Shown here: piece after piece, positions 34,101 through 43,400 of the stretch
How positions within the stretch are numbered: position 1 is the first letter of the stretch
Layout of the letters: every line of letters starts with the position of its first letter
Assembly (NCBI GenBank): GCA_044225555.1
Contig: JBGAIM010000006.1
Location: forward strand, 360,360 to 424,359
Length of the DNA stretch: 64,000 nucleotides
Reading direction: 5' to 3'
Source of the DNA: JADLHS01 sp044225555
GTDB taxonomy: Bacteria > Verrucomicrobiota > Verrucomicrobiia > Limisphaerales > JADLHS01
Notes under the pieces: generated by a model
What the model was told of the DNA's origin: nothing
The model's database searches: none
The model's input: the letters and a program-made list of their open reading frames with translations, nothing else
Made by a program: the position numbers and the translations under genes

Positions 34101-35977
34101 ATGTCCTCGTAAAACGGATTTGAGTTGAAGAGTTCGATGAACTCCAGATTTTTGCCATCCAGCCGGTTGGTCGGGTGGTACATGATTTCGGAAATCACCA
34201 GCCCTGTTTTGCGGCTCGACGGGCCCAGCGTTTCAAAATTGACGGACGGCGTTCCGACAACGGCGCCGCTGACATCCGCCACGTCGCGGAATTGCGCAGT
34301 GGCGAGCTGGCCGGTGTTGTGGCTGGAAGCAGCAAGCCCGAAGTAAACCGTGCCGGCCATCGCGATGTTGACCGTGCCCAGTTGGGTCCAAACCTGGCCA
34401 TCGTAGCTGGCGTAGCCAGTGAATTGATTGCCAACGCGCTGGAGCCGCAACCACGTTGCCGGATAATTTACCGGAAACGAACCCGTCAAGCTCGCGTTGC
34501 CTCCGGCGGGATCTCGCGACTGGAAAAAGCACCCGCTCAAACTCGGCGTCGCCAGTGCGCCGGCGAAGCGGCTGCCCGCCGTCAGATCCTCCCTTGCCAC
34601 CAGGCCGGCCTTGGCCCACAGATTTGCCAGATCAAGAGATTCAATGCGTGCCTTGACATCGAAATTGCCGGTGCGCAGTTGGTAGCTGAACTGCATTTGG
34701 TCGGCGGTACCACCGATGTCACTGCCACCACCCGAGACCGCGAAGCCATTGGGAAGGCGGGTTTGCGATCCGGCCAGCGCCGGGTTGCCCACGTCTTGAG
34801 GTGCGAATTCCGAGGCGACAAAGGCGATGGTGGAGTTGGTCGCAATCGTATTCGGAGTCGCCGCGCGATCCTTCACGTTACTGACCTTGAGGGTGTAGTT
34901 CGATCCGAAAATCAACGGGCTGGTGGTTAGCAAGATGGTTCGCGTGTCGCTGCCGAACGCGGCAGCGGAAATAGTCGCGCCGTTGTTGAGCGAATAATTG
35001 GTGGCGGTGGTCGCGGTCGCGACCGCCACCGGCTCGGAAAAGATCACTTTGACATTGGTGCTGCCGACATTTTGCGCGGAAAACAAGGTGGGGGCGTTCG
35101 TGTCCGGCGTGACAAACAGCGTGGCAGTCGTGCTGTTGGTGCTGCCGAGCGAATTCGTCAGGAAACAACTGAACGGTGCGCCGTTGTCGGTCAGCGCGAC
35201 GGCTGGAATGGTGTAGGCGGAACTGTTGGCGCCGGGGAGATTCGTCCCGCTACGCCGCCATTGGTAGAACGTTAAATCGAGGTTGCTGACGCGCACGGTG
35301 AACGTCGCTGGCTGGCCTTCGATGGCCGTGGTGTTGGTCGGTTGCTGGGCGATGATTGGCGGCGTAAATGAAGTGCCCCACGGCAGGAGCCGGCTGGCCG
35401 GGATGGGCTCTTCGATCGTGGCGTTGGGCAATTGCCACCGGACAGCGAGGTTGTCGCCGCCGCCACCTTCCTTCATCAAGGCTTCAACGTAGTAACGCTG
35501 GCCAGCAGTCAGCGGAATCGCGGCGGATTGTTGAGAGCCGAATTTGCTCCACTCCCGGGGATTCGTCCAGCCGGCGACGTAAGCGATCAACTGTTTGTTT
35601 GCGGGCGATTCGTCCGTGCTCAAGTAAAGGCTGCCGTCGTCGTCACTCGAAATCCAGAAAACGTAGTTGCCTGTTTGCGGCGGAATGACGAAGCCCCGGA
35701 TGCGCTGGCCGTAGTAGTCGGCGGCATTGATCGGCGCCTCGAAGAAGTCGGTCACGTAGTTGGTGCTGGTCGGACTATTGGGGTAGGCAGGACTGTTGGT
35801 CAGGTCGGGAATGGTGGTGCCGGCGATGCCCTCATAGACCTCGCGCAGCACGCCATTGGTCTGGGCGGGCAGGGAAGAGTGTTGAATGCCGGCCAGCACC
35901 AGGCCGGACGCGATTACTCTTCGTAACATCCGTGTAACAATTCCCGTCGCGGACAGTTTGTTTTGTTTGCGTCTCAT
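28145..35977 (-). CDS. Giant secreted protein with PA14, Ig, lamin-tail and CotH kinase domains
   Basis: About 2610 aa from ATG 35977 (MRRKQNKLSATG), preceded by AAAGGA; a longer frame begins at 36070. Signal sequence, then a PA14-like domain (GFVIPPQTGNYVFWISSDDDGSLYLSTDE), an Ig-like domain, a concanavalin-like domain, and three lamin-tail domains (ISEIMYHP; VINEFLAH; VINEIMYHP). A CotH kinase region follows, about residues 1380-1750 (YRRYIAMYVNGNRRGTLMEDSQ, LLIWDYNIVLGNSG). Next are three further lamin-tail domains, a carbohydrate-binding-like region, a cadherin/Ig-like domain and a C-terminal strand-rich end. CotH kinases phosphorylate secreted proteins; here it is embedded in an adhesive, probably surface-exposed scaffold. 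Confidence 0.88.
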   Translation of the reverse strand: MRRKQNKLSATGIVTRMLRRVIASGLVLAGIQHSSLPAQTNGVLREVYEGIAGTTIPDLTNSPAYPNSPTSTNYVTDFFEAPINAADYYGQRIRGFVIPPQTGNYVFWISSDDDGSLYLSTDESPANKQLIAYVAGWTNPREWSKFGSQQSAAIPLTAGQRYYVEALMKEGGGGDNLAVRWQLPNATIEEPIPASRLLPWGTSFTPPIIAQQPTNTTAIEGQPATFTVRVSNLDLTFYQWRRSGTNLPGANSSAYTIPAVALTDNGAPFSCFLTNSLGSTNSTTATLFVTPDTNAPTLFSAQNVGSTNVKVIFSEPVAVATATTATNYSLNNGATISAAAFGSDTRTILLTTSPLIFGSNYTLKVSNVKDRAATPNTIATNSTIAFVASEFAPQDVGNPALAGSQTRLPNGFAVSGGGSDIGGTADQMQFSYQLRTGNFDVKARIESLDLANLWAKAGLVAREDLTAGSRFAGALATPSLSGCFFQSRDPAGGNASLTGSFPVNYPATWLRLQRVGNQFTGYASYDGQVWTQLGTVNIAMAGTVYFGLAASSHNTGQLATAQFRDVADVSGAVVGTPSVNFETLGPSSRKTGLVISEIMYHPTNRLDGKNLEFIELFNSNPFYEDISGLRISGEVDFTFPANTIMPGGSFLVIAKVPADVESVYGIANVMGPYTNSLASSGTIRLRSQIEAIYLEIPYNNNPPWPVAADGAGHSLVLARPSYGEANPRAWDISDQVGGSPGGYDGYRPSPLRSVVINEFLAHTDPPLLDYIELYNHANQAVDIGGCVLTDDPATNRFVIPSPTVIPARGFVSFTETTLGFRLDAVGETIYFINTNSTRVLDCVQFEGQENSVSMGRWPDGASEFYPLQTRTPATGNSSIKIRDIVINEIMYHPISGNDNDQYVELYNKGDSAINVSGWRFVSGIDYTLPTNTVIAANGYLVVAKSVTNLLAHYGNLNTNNTLGNFDGKLAGSGERLALAMWDEVVNTNTPGVTTTNIAWIVVDEVTYQDGGRWGQWADGGGSSLELIDPRGNHRLAYNWEDSDETAKGTWTNIEATGTLDNGANYGGGSINRLQLGMLGAGECLIDEVEVRPGGAGANIVSNPGFESGTTSWSFQGDHVRSNIDPAGAYAGINCLHIRASDQMWTGANSVEGNLTSTLTSGQTATLRFKARWLHGWPEALVRLNGNWLEAAGKMSIPTNLGTPGLVNSSKVPNAGPAIYEVAHSPSIPAANQAVVVTARVHDPDAPVTLQLKYRVDPSASYSTATMTDNGAGGDAIASDGIYSATIPAQAGGTVVAFYVQANDSSSVLTRFPTDLINGAPVRECVVYFGDTVAASGFGSYHLWLTQANIDRWSNLPDLSNEPHDGTWVYGNRIIYNMVSTFSGSPYHQQFDSPIGSPCHYSCDMPADDKLFGTTSFNKIHAPGNGPFDDNTIQREQTAYWMVRQLGVPWNYRRYIAMYVNGNRRGTLMEDSQVPNGDVIEEYFPNDSDGQLFKLQPWFEFDANGSGFDNMSWCTLNNYTTTGGAKKVARYRWNYMSRKNQTTASDYTNVFNLVNAAATYGSTNYVANMENLVDMEEWLRIFAIEHAVGNWDSFGAQNSQNMYGYKPENGKWNLLIWDYNIVLGNSGSWGPDGNNLFTYNGADAPMGQIYANPTFRRTYLRAFKEIANGPMLNANVDPVMDAKFAAFSADGVGVASPSGVKSWIATMRNSLLSTLNNEGANAAFAITSNSGNNFSTNKNFLTLSGTAPVEVKTITINGLAWPVRWNSVTGWTLTLALTGGVNVINLVGLDYYGNVVGGATDSITINYTGTAELPQDKLVINEIMYNAALPKAAFIELYNTSTNNAFDLSGWRLDGADFTFPGSSIILPNSFMVVAGDAEGFVTAYGSSIPLAGIFNGTLQDNGETLKLVKPGIPDTVIDEVTYDSVPPWPTAANGFGPSLQLLDPAQDNNRVMNWAVSTTNGPAPQPQWQFASVTGTAGTATFYTYLNGLGDVYVDDIQLVAGPTAGVGPNLMQNGDFESTLTGPWTVSANFAGSAISSTVKHSGNGSLHLVATAAGSGSGNSISESTLALTSGGQYTLSYWYLPNTNGGILTLRLSTGSGGNLRSDQNILFQGATSTQYTPGATNSVRTNLAAFPLVWLNEVQPNNITGLQDNFGDRDPWVELYNSGTNSVDLSTYYLSDNYTNLLRWPFPGSTTITQGQYRLVWLDNEPGETSGVNLHASFRASSTNGSVILTKVSGSVTSIVDYLNYSPINNDRSFGAFPNGTPTKRQVFYFATPGGTNNSTWPAVPITINEWMASNTGTLVDSADGHYDDWFELHNAGPTPVNLAGYTLTDNLTNKTQFVIPSGYSVPANGYLLVWADNDSSQNSTNDPRLHANFALSKGGEAIGLYAPDLSPVDTVTFGAQTNDVSQGRWPDGNSGSYYFMTTATPGLANVLGNVTNQPPVLGFIPDKTVYQGSPLSFTATATDPDSGQTKTFSLDPGAPATAFINPSSGVFNWTPSASDFAGDHFLTVRVTDNGTPPLSDTQIIKITVLTPPVLQLTSILHNGNGSLTFSWATQPQRTYRILYKTNLTQAVWNTLADVPSTGITLSLTDDTTTDQQRYYRIQLLP

Positions 35978-36460
35978 GGTGAAAATTGCGAGTCCTTTGT
36001 GAAGCTGCCTTGGAATCCGTCTAGCGTTTGCGTTTGCCCAGGATGATCCTTGGTTCGTGGGCGGAAACATCCTCGTCTGTCAGGCAACGCTGGTTCGGAT
36101 TTGGGGTGTGAAGCAAATTGTAAACACCCGTTGTTCGCGACTCCCTGGCCGACGAAGCGGTGCCGTTACGATTGCTGAACCCGAACTTCTGTTCTTGCAT
36201 GAGCGAATTCACATCAATGCCCGGGGAAAAATCGCAGTCACAGCAGCGACAACGGCCAAGTTCTCAGGTGCATTGGGTATTATTTTACAGCTTCTGCGGA
36301 GATTCACAAAGCCTTTCTGGCGATTCCATTCCAGTGGGCTATCGCATGTTCACAGGAGGGAACTGCCCCGGTTAATTTCCCGTGCTGCGCCCGGGTTCGT
36401 CGGAGCGCAGCGAACCACCCGGCAACCGGTTGCTGACAAGCGCATGGCGCCGCTTTAGAC
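35978..36460. other. Divergent intergenic region between giant CotH gene and histidine kinase gene
   Basis: About 480 bases without a credible gene. It must hold the promoters for the giant secreted protein (minus strand) and the sensor kinase (plus strand). A small inverted pair (TGCGCCCGGGTTCG ... CGAACC) lies near 36390-36415. I see no clear promoter consensus, riboswitch or repeat of the palindromic family. Confidence 0.4.
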
Positions 36461-39400
36461 TTGCCGCAAGTAATCTTGATCCCAAACCGAACACTTGTTT
36501 TCCGATGCTATGCGACCTTGCTAGGGTTGAGCCTACTGGGGCTTGGCGGGCCATTGGCGACGGGTGTGACCACCTCGAGTGTGCCGGGTTACGCGCTGCG
36601 CCACTACAACACCGACGATGGCCTGCCGGGAAACAATGTCACGTCAATGGTGCAAACGCGGGATGGCTATTTGTGGGTGGGCACGCGGAATGGGTTGGTG
36701 CGTTTCGATGGCGTGCGTTTTACGGTGTTCGACAGCAGCAATACCCCGGAGATCCGGGCACCGCATGTTTCGAGTTTGTTCGAAGATGCTGCGGGGACAT
36801 TGTGGATTGGTTATCTGACCGGGGAAATCTTGTCCTATCGGGCAGGCGTGTTTCATCGCGAGGTGGTGGAAGCCAATTGGGGGGGTGGAAAGATTTTTGG
36901 TTTTGGGCATGACCCAGGTGGCAGCCTGTGGGTGATCAACCAGGCCGGAGAATTGGTGAGACTGCGCGATAACTTGTTCATTCCGGCGGCGACGGAACGG
37001 ATAACATGGCTGTTGACTCTCACGCGGGAGACGGGCGGGCGGTCGTGGCTGCATCGCGAGAACGATGTCTTGAAACTCGAGGACGGCTATCTACGTCCCG
37101 AAATTCTCGATATCGTGCCGACCAATCGCTACATCCAGGGCATCAGCGCGAGCCGCGACGGTGGGCTTTGGGTAGTGAACGCCAGGCGCCTCCAGAAGTG
37201 GAAGAACGGAAAATGGGACCTGGATCTAGGGTTGGTCCCGTGGGGCGATACTCCCATTCCGCTTTTGCTGGAACTCGGCGACGGACGATTGGCGGCCGGG
37301 ACGGCGGATGACGGGCTCTACCTATCTTCTACCTCCCGCCAGGAATTTTTGCATCTCTGCCGTACGAATGGATTTCCGGATGACTGGGTCACTGGCTTGT
37401 GCGAAGACCGGGAACGGAACCTTTGGGTGACGCTCGGTAACGGCGGGTTGGTGATGTTAAGACCGGCAAACGTGGCCACGGTCAGTCCGCCAGACCATTG
37501 GCAAGGACGGGCTGTCCTCTCTGTGAGCCGAGGTCCCGATGACGCGCTGTGGATTGGCACGGAGGGAGCGGGTCTGTATCGGTTTCAGAACGGGAGCTGG
37601 ACCAACTTCGGTCTCCCGGTTGGGTTGCCACATCGTTACTTGTGGTCGGTGGCGCTGGATACACACGGGCAGGTCTGGGCGGGAAGTTGGGGCTTTGGTG
37701 TATTTGTGCAGACGGACGGGCAGTTCGAGACCCCGAAGGCGTTGAAGGAGCTCTTGGTTCCGACCGTGGCTTTGTTGCCGCAAACGAATGGAGCGATGCT
37801 AGTGGGCTCGGCGCTGGGATTGTACAAATATGACGCTGGTCGGGTCACCTGGCTCGCGCGCAAGCCGCAAATCACCGCCGACGTATGCGCGATCAGGGAA
37901 GGGCTGGATGGTGCCATTTGGTTTGGCATGTCGGGCGGAGGGTTGGGATGTTGGAAGGATGGGGCCTTGCGGCAATATCGTCGCGCCGATGGTCTCGCCA
38001 ATGACTTCGTGCAATGCCTCCATTTCGAGCGCGATGGCACGATGTGGATTGGCACGTTTGGCGGTGGATTGAACCGATTCAAGGATGGGCGCTTTGTTGC
38101 GATGACCAAGGCGCAAGGCCTGCCGAGTGACGTTATTTGCGACCTGCAAGATGACGGGCAGGGATTTTACTGGATCAGCACGCACGGGGGAATCGCCCGG
38201 GTGAGCAGCGCGGAATTGAAGGCATGCGCGGACGGGGAACTAAAGCAGATCAACTGCCTGACGTACGGCACGAGCGATGGTCTGCCGAGCCTGCAATGTT
38301 CCGGAGGCTTTCAGCCGGCAAGCTGTCGCACTTCAGACGGTCGCTTGTGGTTTCCCAACAGCAAAGGCCTGGTGGCGGTGGATCCCGGTAGTGTCGCCAG
38401 CAACCCCCTCCCGCCGCCGGTGATGATTGAACGCCTGCTGGTGGATGACCAGTTGCTGGTGCAAAGCCCGTTGGTGCCGGCGGAGATTGAAATCGGCCCC
38501 GGACGCCATCGGTTTGAATTCCAGTTCAGCGGCCTGAGTTTTTCCGCGCCGGAGAAGGTGCGGTTCAAGTATCGCCTTGCCGGGCTCGAGCGGGACTGGG
38601 TGGAGACCACTTCACCGCGGCGGGCTTACTATAGTTACGTGCCGCCGGGGAATTATCGGTTTGAAGTAATGGCCGCCAACAATGACGGCGTTTGGAGCGC
38701 GGGGACGGCCAGCCTGGCGTTCACGGTCCTGCCGTGGTTCTGGCAGACCTGGTGGTTCCGAATTTCGGGTGCGGTGCTCACCGCGGCTGGTGGTGGTGGG
38801 GTTGTTTGGCTTGGGGCGCGGCGGCGATTGCGGAGGAAACTGGAACTCATCGAACGCCAGCAAGCCATCGAGCGCGAACGGGCACGCATTGCCAAGGATA
38901 TCCACGACGACCTGGGCGCCGGGCTGACGCGGATTTCGTTGTTGAGCGAATCACTCGCCCCGGATGACGCCTCCACCACGCAGGTCGCTGGGGTGTTGAA
39001 CCGGATCTTTGCCACGACGCGCGAAATGACACAGACGATGGATGAGATCGTCTGGGCCGTAAACCCGCAACATGACACGCTCGACTCGCTGGCGGGTTAC
39101 CTCGGGAGCTTCACGCAAGATTTCCTGTCGGGGACGGGCGTGCGTTGCCGGCTGGATGTTCCGTTGCAATTGCCGGGTTGGCGACTGGAGGCCGAGGTGC
39201 GGCATAATTTATTTTTGGCCGTCAAGGAGGCGTTGAACAATGCACTGCGGCACGCACAGGCGACGGAGATTCGAGTGTCATTGACTGTCGGCGAAGCCGG
39301 GTTTGTGGTCGTGGTGGAGGACAATGGCCGCGGGATTCCCGGTTACGTGGCGAACAATGGGGCCGGGCACGCGGCCCATCGCAACGGGCTAAAGAACATG

Positions 39401-39505
39401 CGCCAGCGATTGGCGCAGATTGGCGGGCGGTGCGAGATTACCGGGGATCAGGGTAGGGGAACGCGCGTGGAGTTTCAGGTGGTGCTCAAACCAGCCCTTC
39501 GTTGA
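36461..39505 (+). CDS. Sensor histidine kinase with two-component-regulator propeller
   Basis: 1014 aa from a TTG start. After an N-terminal hydrophobic signal comes a periplasmic double propeller built of repeats such as DGYLWVGTRNGLVRFDG, DDALWIGTEGAGLYRF, DGAIWFGMSGGGLGCW and DGTMWIGTFGGGLNRF. Next is a Y_Y_Y domain (KVRFKYRLAGLERDWVE), one membrane helix (ISGAVLTAAGGGGVVWLGA), a HisKA_3 dimerisation domain with phospho-His in DIHDDLGAGLTRISLL (His815), and an ATPase domain (NNALRHAQ, VVEDNGRGIPG). Such kinases sense extracellular polysaccharide fragments or related cues. Its partner is the regulator 77 bases downstream. Confidence 0.93.
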   Translation: MPQVILIPNRTLVFRCYATLLGLSLLGLGGPLATGVTTSSVPGYALRHYNTDDGLPGNNVTSMVQTRDGYLWVGTRNGLVRFDGVRFTVFDSSNTPEIRAPHVSSLFEDAAGTLWIGYLTGEILSYRAGVFHREVVEANWGGGKIFGFGHDPGGSLWVINQAGELVRLRDNLFIPAATERITWLLTLTRETGGRSWLHRENDVLKLEDGYLRPEILDIVPTNRYIQGISASRDGGLWVVNARRLQKWKNGKWDLDLGLVPWGDTPIPLLLELGDGRLAAGTADDGLYLSSTSRQEFLHLCRTNGFPDDWVTGLCEDRERNLWVTLGNGGLVMLRPANVATVSPPDHWQGRAVLSVSRGPDDALWIGTEGAGLYRFQNGSWTNFGLPVGLPHRYLWSVALDTHGQVWAGSWGFGVFVQTDGQFETPKALKELLVPTVALLPQTNGAMLVGSALGLYKYDAGRVTWLARKPQITADVCAIREGLDGAIWFGMSGGGLGCWKDGALRQYRRADGLANDFVQCLHFERDGTMWIGTFGGGLNRFKDGRFVAMTKAQGLPSDVICDLQDDGQGFYWISTHGGIARVSSAELKACADGELKQINCLTYGTSDGLPSLQCSGGFQPASCRTSDGRLWFPNSKGLVAVDPGSVASNPLPPPVMIERLLVDDQLLVQSPLVPAEIEIGPGRHRFEFQFSGLSFSAPEKVRFKYRLAGLERDWVETTSPRRAYYSYVPPGNYRFEVMAANNDGVWSAGTASLAFTVLPWFWQTWWFRISGAVLTAAGGGGVVWLGARRRLRRKLELIERQQAIERERARIAKDIHDDLGAGLTRISLLSESLAPDDASTTQVAGVLNRIFATTREMTQTMDEIVWAVNPQHDTLDSLAGYLGSFTQDFLSGTGVRCRLDVPLQLPGWRLEAEVRHNLFLAVKEALNNALRHAQATEIRVSLTVGEAGFVVVVEDNGRGIPGYVANNGAGHAAHRNGLKNMRQRLAQIGGRCEITGDQGRGTRVEFQVVLKPALR

Positions 39506-39581
39506 ATGCAGGCAAGGCAAGCCGCATCCTGTATACTCAGGACAAGACAACCTGAACTGGCTTCGGTAATCTCGACGAATC

Positions 39582-40265
39582 TTGGCCATCACAGTTTCCA
39601 TCATTGAAGACGACGCGCCTGCCCGGCGAATACTGGCGGGCTGGATCAGCCGTGCCAAGGGATTCCGCTGTCTCAGCGACCACGGTTCGGCGGAAAGTGC
39701 GTTGGAACACCTGCCGAAGGAGCGGCCAGAGATCGTGCTGGCCGATATCAATTTGCCGGGGATCAATGGCGTCGAGTGCGTGCGCCAGTTGAAACTGACC
39801 ATGCCCGATACGCAGTTCCTGATGCTGACCGTGTATGAGGACTCGGATCATATTTTCAGCGCGTTGGCTGCGGGAGCGAGCGGATACCTTTTGAAGCGCA
39901 CAACCCGGGAGGGATTGCTCGCGGCCTTGGCGGACATTCACGAGGGCGGCTCCCCAATGAGCAGCCACGTGGCGCGCAAAGTGGTTCAATCCTATCAACG
40001 CGCCCAACCCGAGTGTCCGGACAATACTTCCAAACTTTCTCCTCGTGAGCGCGAGGTTTTGGACTTGCTCGCGCGAGGATATGCTTTCAAGGAGGTTTCC
40101 GATGCGTTGGGCATCAGTGTCACCACTGTCGGCACGCACATCCGTCACCTGTACGAGAAACTTCATGTTCACTCGCGCGCCCAGGCGGTAGCCACCTATA
40201 CGAAGTCCGTCGGCCGCGAGATATCCGGGCCGCTACGGATTCAACATTCTCCGGCGGGTAAATAG
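39582..40265 (+). CDS. NarL/FixJ-family response regulator
   Basis: 227 aa from a TTG start. The receiver domain has the acidic pocket (IIEDD), phospho-Asp in VLADINLPGINGVE (Asp55), the switch Thr in MLTVYED and Lys in YLLKRTT. A linker leads to a LuxR-type helix-turn-helix: LSPREREVLDLLARGYAFKEVSDALGISVTTVGTHIRHLYEKL. It should be phosphorylated by the HisKA_3 kinase encoded just upstream and bind DNA as a dimer. The flanking PA14 proteins are plausible targets, by position only. Confidence 0.93.
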   Translation: MAITVSIIEDDAPARRILAGWISRAKGFRCLSDHGSAESALEHLPKERPEIVLADINLPGINGVECVRQLKLTMPDTQFLMLTVYEDSDHIFSALAAGASGYLLKRTTREGLLAALADIHEGGSPMSSHVARKVVQSYQRAQPECPDNTSKLSPREREVLDLLARGYAFKEVSDALGISVTTVGTHIRHLYEKLHVHSRAQAVATYTKSVGREISGPLRIQHSPAGK

Positions 40266-40472
40266 TCACATCCTGCATTTATGTGATTGCCAAGACGGTA
40301 GGTCGCTGATAGAGTCACACCAATACCCCAGAGCGATTCAATTCGGGCACGTTTGTAATGCGTTGCCAGGTCGGTTTGGGGTGGCGTTTTGTCAGATCGT
40401 TACATTATTGAACCAGACAACCTGTAAGTGCTTTCCCACCTAACTCAACACAAACCAACCACTCGAATACAT

Positions 40473-43400
40473 ATGACGTTAAAACCCATACGAACCACCA
40501 AACTGGTCGGCTGGTCATCAGCGCTGTTGCTGCTGGCCACTTCCCTGCACGCACAAACCACCTTTATACCCGGCATACTCAAGCGCGCGACTTGGGCGGG
40601 AGCGACACGGGCTCAAGTTGAAGCCGGCTCGCTGGCCGCATCGAACGCCGTGGTCACTTACCCGACCTCTTGGGATATCAATGACGGGACGGCGAACTAC
40701 TCCAGCCGTTACAGTGGTGTCGTTATCCCCGACACCACCGGTGAGTACGACTTTTTCCTGGCGGCGGACGACGATACCGACCTGTTCATCAGCACCAATG
40801 ATCAGCCAGCCGGCAAGTACATGATCGCTCAGGAGAATCAATGGAGCGGGGTGCGGAATTACAATACGGCTGGTGCGGGCGGTGCCGTTGCCTCCGCGCA
40901 AAAGAACTCGGTTACGTGGACCAACGGTGCCGGAGTATCTCCGTATGCGGCGGGGATTCATCTGGTGGCCGGCACCCGCTACTATTTGGAGGCGGTTCAT
41001 CATCAAGGTGGTGGCGGTGGAAACTGCGCCGTGACCATGAAGGCGCATGGTCTCGGGGCGGCGGATGGGGAGCCGACTAGCTTGACCGGTTCGCTGATCG
41101 GCATGGTCATTCCGACCCCAACCACTCTCTCCTTTACCACGCATCCGTCGAACACGACTGCCTATGTCGGCATGTCGGGCCGCTTCAAAGTGGTCGTTTC
41201 GACCGATAGTACGGAGGGAGTTACTTATCAATGGCGTCGGGGCGGGGTGGACATTACCAATGCCACCGCGGCTGCGTTCAGCATCGTTGCCTCAGCCGCC
41301 GACGATGGCGCCCAGTTCGATTGCGTGGTATCCGTTCCCGCAATTGGAACGCCCTCCCTGACCCGGACATCAGCAGTGGCGACTCTTACCGTGCCGGCAA
41401 GCGGCGCTTTAGTGGTCAATGGCTGGTTGAAACGCGAAGTGTTCGGCAACATGCCTCAATCCACCGCCGGAGCCGTCCGGACGGCCGTTGAAGCCGGAGC
41501 CGTTGGGGTGCCAACTTCGACGACGGCGGTCACCGCGCTGGATACTCCTAACAATGGAGCTAATTACGGTGAACGAGTCAGTGGTTATTTTACTCCTTCA
41601 ACCACCGGCCGCTATGTGTTCTTCATTTCCTCGGATGACGACTCCGACTTCTTCGTCAGCACCAATGATCAACCTTCCGGCAAGCAGTTGGTGGCGCAGG
41701 AAACTATTTGGAGTGCCAACCGCGCTTGGAATTCGTCCGGCGGTGGCAGCTCGCTAACCCAAAAGCGCTCTGACCTATGGATGCCCGACCCCAACAATCC
41801 GGTGACGCCGCCCTATGCCGACGGAATCGCGATGACGGCGGGAACGCGTTACTACATTGAGGCCGTGCTCCGAGCCGGCACCGGCGGCAATGGTGTCAGC
41901 GTCACGTACGCGCTCACGAACGAAGTCGCCTTGGGTGTGCCGGCGGATAACGATGCTTCCCGCTTGACGAACGGCGTCATCAGCTACGTCACCAAGCCCG
42001 TGACTACGTTCGCCATCACGGCCCAGCCGGCCAACATTACCCAATTTGAAGGGTTCAACTACACCGTCAGTGTAGCGGTGGCAACGGATAGCGAGATTGC
42101 GCCCCAGTATCAGTGGCGGAAGGATGGCGTTGTTGTGCCCGGTGCGACGACCAGTTCATACACCAAGCTTGCGGCTTTCGTTGACAACAACTCGCATTTC
42201 TCCTGCGACATCGTGATCCCGGGTGTGACTAACACCACCAGTACCACCAATACCGTGATCATCCAACAGGGCGTGGTTGCCGTCGGTCAGATCCGGCAGG
42301 AAATCTGGACCAACATCAACGTCACCGGTGTTACCCGGGCGCAGATTGAGAACTCCCCCGGGACCGCACCCGCTCCTGACGTAACCTCCTTCATCAGCGG
42401 ATTTGATGTCAACGCGTTCGGCCAGAACGACTACGTGCAGAGGTTGAGCGGGTTGTTCATTGCGCCGGCGACCACCAACTATGTGTTCTACCTCGCCTCC
42501 GACGACGATGGCAGCTTGTTTATCAGCACCAATGACCGTCCGGAGAACAAACAGCGGATCGCGTTCGAACCAAACTGGAGCAACTATCGGCAGTGGACTC
42601 AGGCGGGCAACGGTTCAGCCACCGACGTGGCCCAGAAGTGCTCCACCACCTTTGTTGATCCGACGACGTCCTTACCCGGCCCGGGGAACCCCAATGGCAT
42701 TCCGCTGGTCGCGGGCACCCGGTATTACATGGAAATCGTCATGCATCAAGCCGGCGGTGGCGATCCGTGCGGTGCCACTTACACCTATTTCAACGACAAT
42801 CCTCCCGTAAACGGTTCTGCCACCGCATTGGTTGGCAGCAAGGTCGGCGTCCTCGTGCCGGCCGCCACGGTGCTGAACTTCACCATTAATCCTCAAAGCA
42901 CCAGCACCTACCAAAGCCAGCCGGTTTATTTCTTTGCGGCGGCCACGAACAACAGCATCGTCCCTTCGACCTATCAATGGCGTCGCAACGGAACGAATAT
43001 TGCCGATGCGGTCTTCCAAAACTACGGCTTCATCACCTCCACCAATGATAACAACGCGGTCTTCGACTGTGTGGCCACCGCGCCGGCGGGCGGACTGGTC
43101 AAGACCAGCACCCCGGCCACGTTGACAATTCAGAGTGGCGGCACGGTGGTGGTTGGGTCCGTCGTTGATGAAATCTGGAATTCTGCGCAGGCCAGCCAGT
43201 TGGGCGTCTCCTCAGGTCGCCTCGGGCCGGCGAACAGTGTCACCATCCGCACGAACATTGACTACACGTCGATTGGCGACAACTACGGTCGCCGGGTGCA
43301 TGGCTACTTCATTCCGCCCATCACCACAAACTACGTGTTCTTCATCGCCTCCGACGACGACTCGTACCTCTACATCAGCCCCGACGACCAGGCTTCACGC